From assembly GCF_014349155.1 (NCBI RefSeq), contig NZ_JACSIT010000067.1, positions 175,799 through 239,798 of the forward strand: 64,000 nucleotides of DNA. Reading direction: 5' to 3'. A program made the position numbers and the translations under genes. Shown piece by piece: positions 32,901-41,105 of this stretch. Source of the stretch: Neolewinella lacunae (GTDB lineage: Bacteria > Bacteroidota > Bacteroidia > Chitinophagales > Saprospiraceae). The notes under the pieces were generated by a model. The model did no database searches and was not told where the DNA came from. It saw nothing but the letters and a program-made list of their open reading frames with translations. Each line of letters starts with the position of its first letter. Position 1 is the first letter of the stretch.

Positions 32901-34285
32901 TTGATGATGTCTTTTACCGGGGCCTTTAGCTTCACGCTTTCTTCTTCGGCCTTCCTTTCCTGTTGGGTCTGGTAGTAATCGGGGGGGAAGGCATTGAGCT
33001 GCCGCCACAGTTCGTACCAAACGGGGACGTTGGCGAGTAGCACTACCCCCTCCGCCCCGGAGCCGGGCCGCAGGGCTTCGGGCCAGGGGCGGCCTTCGGA
33101 GGTGGGCTTCACCAGCACGCGGTAGCGGCCCTTGGCGTCGATGATGTTGTCAATCGCCACCACTTCACCGACGAAGGTCCCGTAGCTCAGGCCCGGCCAG
33201 CCGGAGAAGAAAACGGCCGGCCAGCCATCGAAGAGGAAACGGACGGTCCGGCCCGGCGCAACGAGCGGCAGGTTGAAGGGGTCAACGTACATTTCCACGG
33301 CCGCCTCGAAGCGGGCGGGCAGGATGCTGGCAATGGGCTCCCCTTCCTTGATCGTTTCGCCCAGGCCGGGCGTGAGGATGCGGGCCAAAATGCCGTCCTG
33401 CGGTGCCACGATGAAGTTGTAGCCCCGCCGGATGCGGTAGTTGGCTTCCTGGTTTTCCAGCTTGGCCACTTCCCCTACCCCGTTGTAGTATTCCGTCAGA
33501 GCACTCTGCCGGTCGCTTTCCGCCTTGGCCAGCTTGTTGGCGTACTCGGGACCTACGGACTGGATGGCGAGCTCCGTTTGGGTTACTTCGGTGCGGGCCT
33601 GGTCGAGCTTGTTGTTGATGGTGGTCAGCTTGGCCAGGGCTTCCTGTTGCTTCAGGCGCTTGGCTTCCAGGTCCGTCAGGGGTTTCAGGCCGCTTTGGTA
33701 GAGGCTGTCAGCCCGCCGGAGTTGGTATTCGGCGATGCTCACTTCTACTTCCTGTTGGGCCAGCTCCGCTTCCAGCGTTACTACGTAGAGGCGGCTTTGG
33801 GAGAGCTTATTGATGCTTTGCTTCAGTTTCAGGGCCTGCTCCTGGCGGAGGCTGTTGATCTGATCGGAGAGCGCAGCGGCTTTGGCCAGGTAGCCCTCGG
33901 CGCTGTTCGACTTGGCTTCGCGGGTGGTGGCCGTGCGGTCTACCAGGTTAGGATCCAGGTACTCGGGCTTGATTTCGCTGAGGCGGGCAATGGTATCGCC
34001 GGCGGAGATGGTGTCGCCTTCAAAAACAAACCATTCTTCCACCCGCCCGGGAATGGTGGCGTGAATCGTTTGGGGCCGGTTGGCGGGGTCAAAGGCGGTG
34101 ACGGTGCCCTTGGCCCGGAAGTTTTGTGTCCAGGGTAAGAACAGAACAACGAAAAAAAAGATAATGGCCGCCAGAATCCAGCGCCGGAACATGCCTTGGC
34201 CGGTGGGCAGGTCTACCGATTCAAGAGCCGTCAGGTTCAGGCTCTTTACATTGTCCAGTACCCTTTGGGGAGATAAGTTGAGCAT
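32897..34285 (-). CDS. HlyD-family membrane fusion protein
   Basis: 462 residues. One membrane helix (WILAAIIFFFVVLFLPW) follows a short cytoplasmic N terminus. Next come a lipoyl/barrel-sandwich start (GRVEEWFVFEGDTISAGDTI), a long coiled-coil hairpin (about residues 125-285), then FIVAPQDGILARIL and the beta-barrel part. It links the inner-membrane ABC protein to the TolC-like channel. The TolC-like gene overlaps it by ATGA, and the ABC gene is upstream on the same strand. Confidence 0.9.
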   Translation of the reverse strand: MLNLSPQRVLDNVKSLNLTALESVDLPTGQGMFRRWILAAIIFFFVVLFLPWTQNFRAKGTVTAFDPANRPQTIHATIPGRVEEWFVFEGDTISAGDTIARLSEIKPEYLDPNLVDRTATTREAKSNSAEGYLAKAAALSDQINSLRQEQALKLKQSINKLSQSRLYVVTLEAELAQQEVEVSIAEYQLRRADSLYQSGLKPLTDLEAKRLKQQEALAKLTTINNKLDQARTEVTQTELAIQSVGPEYANKLAKAESDRQSALTEYYNGVGEVAKLENQEANYRIRRGYNFIVAPQDGILARILTPGLGETIKEGEPIASILPARFEAAVEMYVDPFNLPLVAPGRTVRFLFDGWPAVFFSGWPGLSYGTFVGEVVAIDNIIDAKGRYRVLVKPTSEGRPWPEALRPGSGAEGVVLLANVPVWYELWRQLNAFPPDYYQTQQERKAEEESVKLKAPVKDIIK

Positions 34286-34353
34286 GGGATGGTTAGAATG
34301 GCTAATGTAACGGTGGAAAAATTGTTGTCGGTTTCCCTGAGGTCTTATTATTT

Positions 34354-34371
34354 GGGCGCGGTCGCAGGTGC
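34354..34371 (+). repeat. Dispersed GC element, short copy
   Basis: GGGCGCGGTCGCAGGTGC followed by a purine tail with ACGAGGAGCGAAGG. It sits in the gap between the ABC and HlyD genes. Confidence 0.8.
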
Positions 34372-34411
34372 AATGGCAAAGACGAGGAGCGAAGGACGGC
34401 CTGGCGTCGGT

Positions 34412-36148
34412 TTATCGTTCCACGCCATTGTTCCATACTTCGAGGGTACTCGGATCTGCTAAGACCAACTCCGCCGCACCATCGTGGGTGATCTGGCCGC
34501 GGCGCATGACCAACGCCCGCCCGCACGCCCGGGCTACCAGAGGGTCGTTGCTCACCAGCACCAGGGTCCAGGGAGTAGCCGGTGAAGTCAGTTCCTGAAC
34601 GATGGTTTTACGGATGCTGGGCTCCAGTTGTTCCAGCAGGCCGCCCAAAACCAAAAGTCTGGGCCGACGAATGATGGCCCGCGCCAGGAGCAAGCGTACC
34701 CGGACGGAGCGTGGGACGTTCAGCCCTTCGGCCACCAGTTCAGTGGAATAGCCATGTGGTTGCTCAGCAACCCAGTGGTTTAGATTGGCGATTCCCAGCG
34801 CCCATTGGATGTCTTCGAAATTCACGTCGGGGTGGCCCAGGCAAATGTTGTCGGTCAGTGAGCCCGGGATGATGCTTTCTTCCGGGCTGTAGTCCCCGAT
34901 GTTTTTACGCAATGAGTTCAGTTCCAGGTTCCCCACGGGTACGTCGTTAAAGGTCAGTCGCCCTTCAAAGTCAAAGCGCATCCCGGCCAGCAGACTGATC
35001 AGCGTGGAGCGGCCCGAACGGTTGTATCCCGCAATGCATACCTTTTCGTTCGGTGCCAGTTTCAGGTCAATGCCATTCAAGGCTTCCGTACCCGACTCCG
35101 GATAAATGAAGTGGACGTCGTTTACCTCAACGGCCATGCCCCGGCCGGTATCTACGGAAGAGAAGAGCAAATCTCCCCCGTTTTCCAGGGGCAAATCCGT
35201 AACCGAAGCCAGCTTTTCCACGCCAGTGAGGGTGTCGTAGACGATGTCGAGCGTAAAAATCAGTTTCTCGGCGGAACTGACGATGAGCAGAATGATGATC
35301 TCGGCGGCCACAAATTGCCCGATGTTGATCTGGTTTTCGATCACCAGAATACCGCCAAGCAGGAGGAAGCTGGCCGTAATCAAAGCCTGGAAAACCACCA
35401 GTCCACCGTAGTGAAAAAGCAAAACCCGGAAGTGGGAAGACCGGGCTCCCAGGTATCCGCCGAGCAATTCGTTGGTCCGGCGCAACGACAGTTGCTCGCC
35501 CCCGGCCAGCTTAAAGGTGTTGCTGGCCCGGGCAATGTCCTCCAGCCAACCGGCCACTTTGTACTTGTACTTGCTTTCCTGGAGGCTGGTGCGCATGCCC
35601 CGGGGCGCAGCAATCCAGACCAGGAGGGTCAGCAACACCGCCAGCACCGCCCCAAAAATGGCAAAGAACGGATGGTAGAGCGCTACCAGCACCAGGCCGA
35701 AGATAATCTGCATGACCGCCCCGCTGAAGTCCAGCAGGATTTTCGGTAAACCCTTCTGCACCGTAATGGTATCGAAGAAGCGGTTGACCAGCTCCGGGGG
35801 ATAGTCTTTGCGCAAAGCCTCCAGACGGATGCGCGGCAGGCGGTAGGCAAACTCCAAAGAAGCCCGCGCAAACAAGCGGCGTTGCAGGGTCTCCGCCACC
35901 ACGTACTGCATAATCTTGAGCACGCCCAGAAAGATGGTTGCCGAAGTGACCACCACGACAAGCAGCACCAAAGAAGCATTGTATTCCCCACCCGCAATCA
36001 GGTTGATGATGGCCTGGACCCCCAAGGGACCCACCAAAGCAATCAAACCCACCAGCACGGCGTAGAGGTAAATGTAGCCAATTTCCCGTCGGTCCGGTTG
36101 GAGCAAACGCAGGAATCTCCGCAAGGGCGATAGTGGAGTGTCAGTCAT
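34412..36148 (-). CDS. ABC exporter protein with a degenerate, probably inactive ATPase domain
   Basis: 578 residues. Residues of about 1-310 are a six-helix exporter membrane domain (IGYIYLYAVLVGLIALVGPL and following). The ATPase domain keeps the fold, but every catalytic motif is changed. Walker A is GYNRSGRST (Arg for the essential Lys). The Q-loop is YSPEESIIPGS. The LSGGQ signature is replaced by NVPRSVRVR. Walker B is LLVLGGLLEQLEP (Gly-Gly for Asp-Glu). The H-loop His is Asn in VLVSNDPLVA. The frame is intact over its whole length and the partner genes are conserved, so this looks like a maintained pseudo-ATPase rather than decay. No peptidase domain is present. Confidence 0.88.
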   Translation of the reverse strand: MTDTPLSPLRRFLRLLQPDRREIGYIYLYAVLVGLIALVGPLGVQAIINLIAGGEYNASLVLLVVVVTSATIFLGVLKIMQYVVAETLQRRLFARASLEFAYRLPRIRLEALRKDYPPELVNRFFDTITVQKGLPKILLDFSGAVMQIIFGLVLVALYHPFFAIFGAVLAVLLTLLVWIAAPRGMRTSLQESKYKYKVAGWLEDIARASNTFKLAGGEQLSLRRTNELLGGYLGARSSHFRVLLFHYGGLVVFQALITASFLLLGGILVIENQINIGQFVAAEIIILLIVSSAEKLIFTLDIVYDTLTGVEKLASVTDLPLENGGDLLFSSVDTGRGMAVEVNDVHFIYPESGTEALNGIDLKLAPNEKVCIAGYNRSGRSTLISLLAGMRFDFEGRLTFNDVPVGNLELNSLRKNIGDYSPEESIIPGSLTDNICLGHPDVNFEDIQWALGIANLNHWVAEQPHGYSTELVAEGLNVPRSVRVRLLLARAIIRRPRLLVLGGLLEQLEPSIRKTIVQELTSPATPWTLVLVSNDPLVARACGRALVMRRGQITHDGAAELVLADPSTLEVWNNGVER

Positions 36149-36329
36149 AGAACAGGCAATGTTTAATAGTAATACTTTTAAAGAAATTAGGTTTTACTAT
36201 CGTGCACATTTTTTTCTCGGGAAACTGTCCGGGACGAAAAAACTGTCTCCGCCCGGCGCAGAGCCGGAATGCCGGGCCGTCCGCCGAAAAGCAGTTGCCA
36301 ACGGAACACCTAACACCGCAAAAAGGAAA

Positions 36330-37298
36330 TCAGCCCTGAAATGCCCGGGTTAATTCTTCCAGCTGGACGGCCACTACCCCACTTTTGGCAATGACCTGCG
36401 CGCCGGCCAGGTTGGCCAGGCGGGCGATATCGGGCAATGACATACCCGCTCCCAAAGCGCAGGCGGCCACGCTGATGACCGTATCCCCCGCCCCACTGAC
36501 GTCGGCCACGCTCTGCGCGCTGGTGGGGTAAATGGCCGAGCTGGTGCCATCGTTGACGTAGATGCCGTGTTCGCTAAGCGTAATCATTACCGCTCCGCAG
36601 GCCAGGCGGTCGAAGGCGTACTGAGCAGCCCGGTCGAGGCTGGCCAGTTCCGGCAGCACGGGAAAGTCGCATTGCTGCTGCATTTCGCGAAGGTTGGGTT
36701 TGAAGAGGCTCACGCCCTGGTAGGCCCAGAAATTATGCGCCTTGGGATCTACTACGGTAGGAATGCCCGCCGCGTGGGCCAGCTGGGCGACCGAACGGAT
36801 CAGGCTGGGGGTAAGTACGCCTTTGTTGTAATCCTGCAAAAGCAGGAGATCGTAGCCTCCCTGGGCGCTGAGTTGGCGCAGGCTTTCGGTTAAGGCGGCT
36901 TCTACTTCCGCCGCCAGCGGGTGGGTGTCTTCGCGGTCGACGCGCAGGAGTTGTTGTCCGCCCGAGACCAGCCGCGTTTTCACGGTGGTAGTGCGCCCGG
37001 GGTCGCTGATGACGAGGTGATCGGGTAGCTTTTTTTCTTCCAGCAACTGCCGGAAGTGCTTACCCGCTTCGTCGGCGCCCACTACGCCAGCCAGCAGCGG
37101 CTGCGCCCCCAGCGAAAGTAAATTGAGGGCTACGTTGGCCGCCCCGCCCAGCCGGCTGTCTTCCCGCCCCAGCCGCATTACCGGCACGGGGGCCTCCGGA
37201 CTAATGCGGTCTACCGAGCCGTGTAAATACCGGTCGGTCATCACATCGCCCAGCACGAGGATGCGCAGGGAGGAAAAGTCGGGTAAAATGGTCTGCAC
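36330..37298 (-). CDS. PfkB-family kinase, probable D-glycero-beta-D-manno-heptose-7-phosphate kinase (RfaE1/HldE N domain)
   Basis: 322 residues from GTG 37298 (MQTILPDFSSLRILVLGDVM). It matches the RfaE1 kinase start and motif DRISPEAPVPVMRLGREDSR, followed by LGGAANVALNLLSLGA. The PfkB signature 2 DVSGAGDTVISVAACAL is near the C terminus. It would phosphorylate heptose-7-phosphate in ADP-heptose synthesis for lipopolysaccharide. The adenylyltransferase half (HldE C domain) is absent, so it must be encoded elsewhere. Upstream codons in frame are antisense-like and are not used. The start lies five bases after the T-run of the ndk terminator. Confidence 0.88.
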   Translation of the reverse strand: MQTILPDFSSLRILVLGDVMTDRYLHGSVDRISPEAPVPVMRLGREDSRLGGAANVALNLLSLGAQPLLAGVVGADEAGKHFRQLLEEKKLPDHLVISDPGRTTTVKTRLVSGGQQLLRVDREDTHPLAAEVEAALTESLRQLSAQGGYDLLLLQDYNKGVLTPSLIRSVAQLAHAAGIPTVVDPKAHNFWAYQGVSLFKPNLREMQQQCDFPVLPELASLDRAAQYAFDRLACGAVMITLSEHGIYVNDGTSSAIYPTSAQSVADVSGAGDTVISVAACALGAGMSLPDIARLANLAGAQVIAKSGVVAVQLEELTRAFQG

Positions 37299-37302
37299 AG
37301 GG

Positions 37303-37357
37303 GCAAAAAAGCGCGGCCGGGCAGCACCGGAAAAAGCTTTCCCTGTGCTGCCCGGCC
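37303..37357 (-). terminator. Rho-independent terminator of ndk
   Basis: Perfect 13-bp stem GGCCGGGCAGCAC (37315-37327) with its complement at 37345-37357, then a T-run of six on the minus strand (37305-37310). It ends right before the GTG start of the next gene. Confidence 0.85.
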
Positions 37358-37368
37358 AGCCGCGTTGG

Positions 37369-37791
37369 TTAAGCGAAGATTTCCGTTCCGGCGAAGTGGA
37401 AGCTGCCTTCGATGGCGGCGTTCTCATCGCTGTCGGAACCGTGCACAGCGTTTTCACCGATGCTCGTAGCGTACTTTTTGCGGATCGTACCCTCGGCGGC
37501 GTCGGCGGGGTTGGTCGCACCGATGAGCTTGCGGAACTCCTCCACGGCGTTGTCCTTTTCCAGGATGGCGGCAACAATCGGGCCACCGCTCATGAATTCC
37601 ACGAGCTCGCCGTAGAAGGGACGCGCGGCGTGTACGGCGTAAAACTCGCCGGCCTTTTCCGGGCTCAGCTTGGTGTATTTCATTGCCACGATGCGGAAGC
37701 CGGCGGCGTTGATCATTTCGAGGATACCGCCAATGTGTCCGTTACGAACGGCATCTGGCTTGATCATGGTGAGGGTACGGTTGGTTGCCAT
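37369..37791 (-). CDS. ndk: Nucleoside diphosphate kinase
   Basis: 140 residues, normal length. It begins [20 protein letters not shown] and contains the active-site His in [18 protein letters not shown]. It balances nucleoside triphosphate pools by ping-pong phosphate transfer through that His. It is monocistronic by the evidence of the strong terminator immediately downstream. Confidence 0.97.
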   Translation of the reverse strand: MATNRTLTMIKPDAVRNGHIGGILEMINAAGFRIVAMKYTKLSPEKAGEFYAVHAARPFYGELVEFMSGGPIVAAILEKDNAVEEFRKLIGATNPADAAEGTIRKKYATSIGENAVHGSDSDENAAIEGSFHFAGTEIFA

Positions 37792-37991
37792 GGTTTTTTT
37801 TGGAGTTTCGTTTGGGGCCGCAAAGGTAGGTAAATATCCCTTTGATAATGCCGCAAAATTGCCCTCCGCCCTGTCTTTCCCACCCCAGCCGCCACCCCCC
37901 GTAGTGCCCCTTCGTTACATTTTCTTCGGAGGCCGTTGGAATTGCTAAGTTTTTCCGACCTTTGCCCCTCTTTTCAGCCACCCCTCCCGCC

Positions 37992-39023
37992 ATGGAACCA
38001 AGCATCGAGGAAGTAAAGGCGCTATTATCCAGGCCCAAGGATGTGGTGATCTTCAGTCACCGCAACCCGGATGGCGACGCCGTAGGCTCCAGCCTCGGCC
38101 TTTCCCACTACCTGGCCAGCCAGGGACACCAGGTCAAAGTCGTTCTGCCATCGGATTACCCCGACTTTCTTTCCTTCCTCCCCAAGGTGAGCGACATCAT
38201 CATCTACGACGACGATACCGAGGCCGCCCGCAGCGCCATCGACCGCGCTGACCTCTTCTTTATCCTCGACTTCAACTCCTTCGATCGCATCGATAAAGTC
38301 GGCGAAGGACTCGATAAAGACCAGCGGCCCCGCATCATGATCGACCACCACCTCTACCCCGAGCCAGTGGCGGATTTTATGTTCAGCGACCCCAGCGCCA
38401 GCTCCACCTGCGAGATGGTCTACACCTTCATTTCCGACCTGGGCCATGCCGGCTGGGTCACCAAAGACATCGCGGACTGCCTCTACACGGGCATCGTAAC
38501 CGACACAGGTGGTTTTCGCTACGCCACCTCCCCCGCCCTGTTTCGCACCGTAGCCAAGCTTCTGGAGGCTGGGACGGACGACTACAAGATCCAGGACAAC
38601 ATCTGGAACACCGCCACCGAAAAGCAACTGCGCATCCTCGGCCACTGCCTGGCCAACCAGATGGAAATCCTCCCCGAAGTGCGCACCGGCATCGTCTGGC
38701 TGACCAAGCAGGACTACGAGCGTTTCGATATCCAGCGCGGCGACACCGAAGGCATTGTCAACTACATTCTCCGGATGCCGGGCCTCATGATTGCGGCCTT
38801 CATCCACGAACAGCCCACCATCGTTAAGATTTCCATCCGCTCCAAAGGGGAGATGGATGTCCAGCAAATTTGTAAGGCCCACTTCCGGGGCGGCGGACAC
38901 CGCAACGCTGCGGGCGGCGCCAGTTTTGCCCCCCTGGGAGCGACGATCAACAAATTCAAGAAGTTATTACCCGACTACGCCACCGAAATCGACCGGGCGT
39001 ATTACCAATTCAACAATCAATAG
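37992..39023 (+). CDS. DHH/DHHA1 phosphoesterase, NrnA-like nanoRNase/pAp phosphatase
   Basis: 343 residues from ATG 37992. The DHH domain has FSHRNPDGDAVGSSLGLS, the metal ligand Asp in FFILDFNSF, and IMIDHHLYPEP (the DHH motif). The C-terminal DHHA1 domain ends with GGGHRNAAGGASF. NrnA-type enzymes degrade RNA oligonucleotides of two to five nucleotides and dephosphorylate pAp. It is followed three bases later by the FKBP lipoprotein gene, so the pair is likely co-transcribed. Confidence 0.92.
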   Translation: MEPSIEEVKALLSRPKDVVIFSHRNPDGDAVGSSLGLSHYLASQGHQVKVVLPSDYPDFLSFLPKVSDIIIYDDDTEAARSAIDRADLFFILDFNSFDRIDKVGEGLDKDQRPRIMIDHHLYPEPVADFMFSDPSASSTCEMVYTFISDLGHAGWVTKDIADCLYTGIVTDTGGFRYATSPALFRTVAKLLEAGTDDYKIQDNIWNTATEKQLRILGHCLANQMEILPEVRTGIVWLTKQDYERFDIQRGDTEGIVNYILRMPGLMIAAFIHEQPTIVKISIRSKGEMDVQQICKAHFRGGGHRNAAGGASFAPLGATINKFKKLLPDYATEIDRAYYQFNNQ

Positions 39024-39026
39024 TTT

Positions 39027-39923
39027 ATGCGTTCAATAGTATATGCGCTCTTAGCGTGTGGCATCCTTTTCGCCTGTGGCGGCAGCAGTGCCCAAATGGA
39101 AACCAGCCCGCTGGGCAACCGGTACCAGCTCTTTAAAGACGGCGGAAGCGGTGACCCCGTAGCCACTGGCGATTTCGTCTACTTCCACGCCGCCATGCGG
39201 ACGGAGGGCGACAGCATCCTTTTCAGCACCCGCCAGGGTGGCGGTGAGCAGCCCGTAGTGCAGGCCGCCGACGAAGCCAATGACCAGATCGGCCCAGTAG
39301 AAGACGTCATCCGCTACATGCGCACCGGCGATAGCGCCGTCGTTCGCGTCAACATTGCGGAATTCCCCAACAAGCCCCCCGGACTGGAAAACGACACCGT
39401 AATCCTCTACAGCGTAGTGGTAACGGAGATCCTCTCCCAGGAAGAATTCGAAGCCCGCAGCGCAGCCGAAGAGGCCGCTAAGGAAGAAGTCCGCGCCGTC
39501 GTCCGCGCCCGCGAAGCGGAGCGTACCGAATTTGCCGCCGGCATCCTCAAGGCCTACAACGAAGGCACCCTCGAAAACGTCCAGACCACCCCCAGTGGCC
39601 TTAAGTACGTCATCCACGAAGAGGGTACCGGCGCCGAAGCTGAGCCTGGCAAGGGCGTAGTCGTTCAGTACATCGGTCAGCTCGTCAGCACCGGCGTTGT
39701 TTTCGACCAGTCTTTCGGCCGCGGCGAAGGCATCCCCTTCCAGCTCGGTACCGGCCGCGTCATTCCGGGATGGGACGAAGGCATTGACCTGCTCAAAGTG
39801 GGCAGCAAAGCGACCTTCTTCATTCCCGCCGAACTGGCCTACGGCGCCCAGGGCACCCCTGACGGCAGCATCCCCGGCGGCAGCGAACTGGCCTTCTACG
39901 TAGAACTGGAAAAGGTCGAGTAA
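39027..39923 (+). CDS. FKBP-type peptidyl-prolyl isomerase lipoprotein
   Basis: 298 residues with lipoprotein signal MRSIVYALLACGILFAC. Residues of about 45-135 look like a degenerate FKBP-like domain (GDFVYFHAAMRTEGDSILF). A helical linker rich in Glu/Ala follows. Residues 195-298 are a full FKBP domain: GKGVVVQYIGQLVSTGVVFD, FQLGTGRVIPGWDEGIDLL, FFIPAELAYGAQGTPDGSIP. The likely role is folding help for exported proteins. A 26-bp hairpin follows the stop. Confidence 0.93.
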   Translation: MRSIVYALLACGILFACGGSSAQMETSPLGNRYQLFKDGGSGDPVATGDFVYFHAAMRTEGDSILFSTRQGGGEQPVVQAADEANDQIGPVEDVIRYMRTGDSAVVRVNIAEFPNKPPGLENDTVILYSVVVTEILSQEEFEARSAAEEAAKEEVRAVVRAREAERTEFAAGILKAYNEGTLENVQTTPSGLKYVIHEEGTGAEAEPGKGVVVQYIGQLVSTGVVFDQSFGRGEGIPFQLGTGRVIPGWDEGIDLLKVGSKATFFIPAELAYGAQGTPDGSIPGGSELAFYVELEKVE

Positions 39924-39934
39924 TCCCCTTTCCT

Positions 39935-39990
39935 CCTGAAACAGCAACGGCTGAGCGTCCTGGCGGATGCTCAGCCGTTGCTGTTTCGGG
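39935..39990 (+). terminator. Long 26-bp hairpin after the FKBP gene
   Basis: Arms at 39935-39960 and 39965-39990 with a 4-base loop. The two non-Watson-Crick positions are G-U pairs in plus-strand RNA. No T-run follows, so termination or 3'-end protection is inferred. Confidence 0.6.
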
Positions 39991-40007
39991 TAGTGGCTGG
40001 CCTTGCT

Positions 40008-40061
40008 CCTCCCCCTTTGGGGGTTGGGGGGCTAACGTTCCCGGCACCTGCGGCCGCGCCC
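40008..40061 (-). repeat. Dispersed GC element, variant full copy
   Basis: The core on the minus strand at 40044-40061 is GGGCGCGGCCGCAGGTGC, with a CCCCC..GGGGG hairpin-like partner at about 40013-40040. Confidence 0.8.
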
Positions 40062-40085
40062 ACCGGAAACCTGGCCCCTGCGGAC

Positions 40086-40868
40086 TTACTTACCCCGAAA
40101 GTTTGCGGCTCTCTTCTCCACGAATGCGGCGGCGCCTTCGGCGAAATCCTCCGTTCCCGAGGCACGTCCAAAGGCCTCAGCTTCCGCCGCGAAAGCGCTA
40201 CCCGCGTAGTAGGCATTGATGGCCTTGATGGACTCTTCGATGGCCACGGGGCCTTTCGACCCAATGGTTTCCAGCAGTTCAATGGCTTTGGCGCGGGCTT
40301 CGGCGGCGGGCAGGACGTAATTGACCAGGCCCAGGCGGTGGGCTTCTGCGGCGTCGATCATGTTGCCCGTCAGGGTCAGCTCGATGGCCTTTCCCTTGCC
40401 GATGAGCTGGGTCAAGCGCTGGGTGCCCCCGTAGCCGGGGATGATGCCCAGGTTCACCTCCGGCTGCCCGAAGCGGGCGGTATCGGTGGCAATGCGCAGG
40501 TGGCAGGCCATCGCCAGCTCGCAACCGCCGCCGAGGGCGAAGCCATTAACCAGCGCGATGACCGGACGGTGGAAGCGCTCAATGGTGAAAAAGATGTTTT
40601 GTCCGCGGGTAGCCATCGCCTCGCCGCTGCCTTCGGCGGCCACGCCCAGAAATTCTTTGATGTCGGCACCGGCAACGAAAGCACGATCGCCCGCCCCCGT
40701 CAGCAATACCCCCTTGAGGTCTTTGCGCCCGGCGTAATCGTGGCCAAACAAGGCTTCGATTTCCCCCATCGTGGCTTGGTTGAGGGCATTGAGGGCCTGG
40801 GGACGGTTGATGGTGACGTAGAGGATGCCGTTGTTTTCTTCAACGAGGAGGTGCTGGTAGCTGGGCAT
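40086..40868 (-). CDS. Enoyl-CoA hydratase/isomerase (crotonase family)
   Basis: 260 residues. The crotonase fold markers are present: VTINRPQALNALNQATM, GAGDRAFVAGADIKEFLG (oxyanion hole region), ALVNGFALGGGCELAMACHL and GIIPGYGGTQRLTQLIG. The two catalytic Glu positions fit a hydratase acting on trans-2-enoyl-CoA, for example in fatty acid or butanoyl-CoA metabolism; the exact substrate is not decided. It stands alone. Confidence 0.92.
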   Translation of the reverse strand: MPSYQHLLVEENNGILYVTINRPQALNALNQATMGEIEALFGHDYAGRKDLKGVLLTGAGDRAFVAGADIKEFLGVAAEGSGEAMATRGQNIFFTIERFHRPVIALVNGFALGGGCELAMACHLRIATDTARFGQPEVNLGIIPGYGGTQRLTQLIGKGKAIELTLTGNMIDAAEAHRLGLVNYVLPAAEARAKAIELLETIGSKGPVAIEESIKAINAYYAGSAFAAEAEAFGRASGTEDFAEGAAAFVEKRAANFRGK

Positions 40869-40906
40869 GGCTGAATTTGGTTTTAATGGATGGAAAGCGT
40901 CTGATT

Positions 40907-41096
40907 TAAGGTCAGGCTGGGGGGGTACGCAACCTGGCTATTCGCTGGTTTTCAGGTTGTTAGTTCAGTAGTTTGTTAGTGGAACCATTCCCCACTACAG
41001 AACTACAGAACTAAAGAACTACAGTACTACAAAACTACCGCACTCCCTTCTAAAGGCTATTGAAGACCAATTGGTTTTGACTATTGCAAGGCCTCA
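40907..41096 (-). repeat. About 200-bp dispersed element, copy 2 (inverse orientation)
   Basis: Ends match the copy at 26033-26234: minus-strand left end TTGAGGCCTTGCAATAGTC and right end GTTGCGTACCCCCC. The interior array (GAACTACAG and TAGTTCAGTAG type units, 40960-41038) differs in unit number and order. Confidence 0.8.
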
Positions 41097-41105
41097 ACCT
41101 CACGT

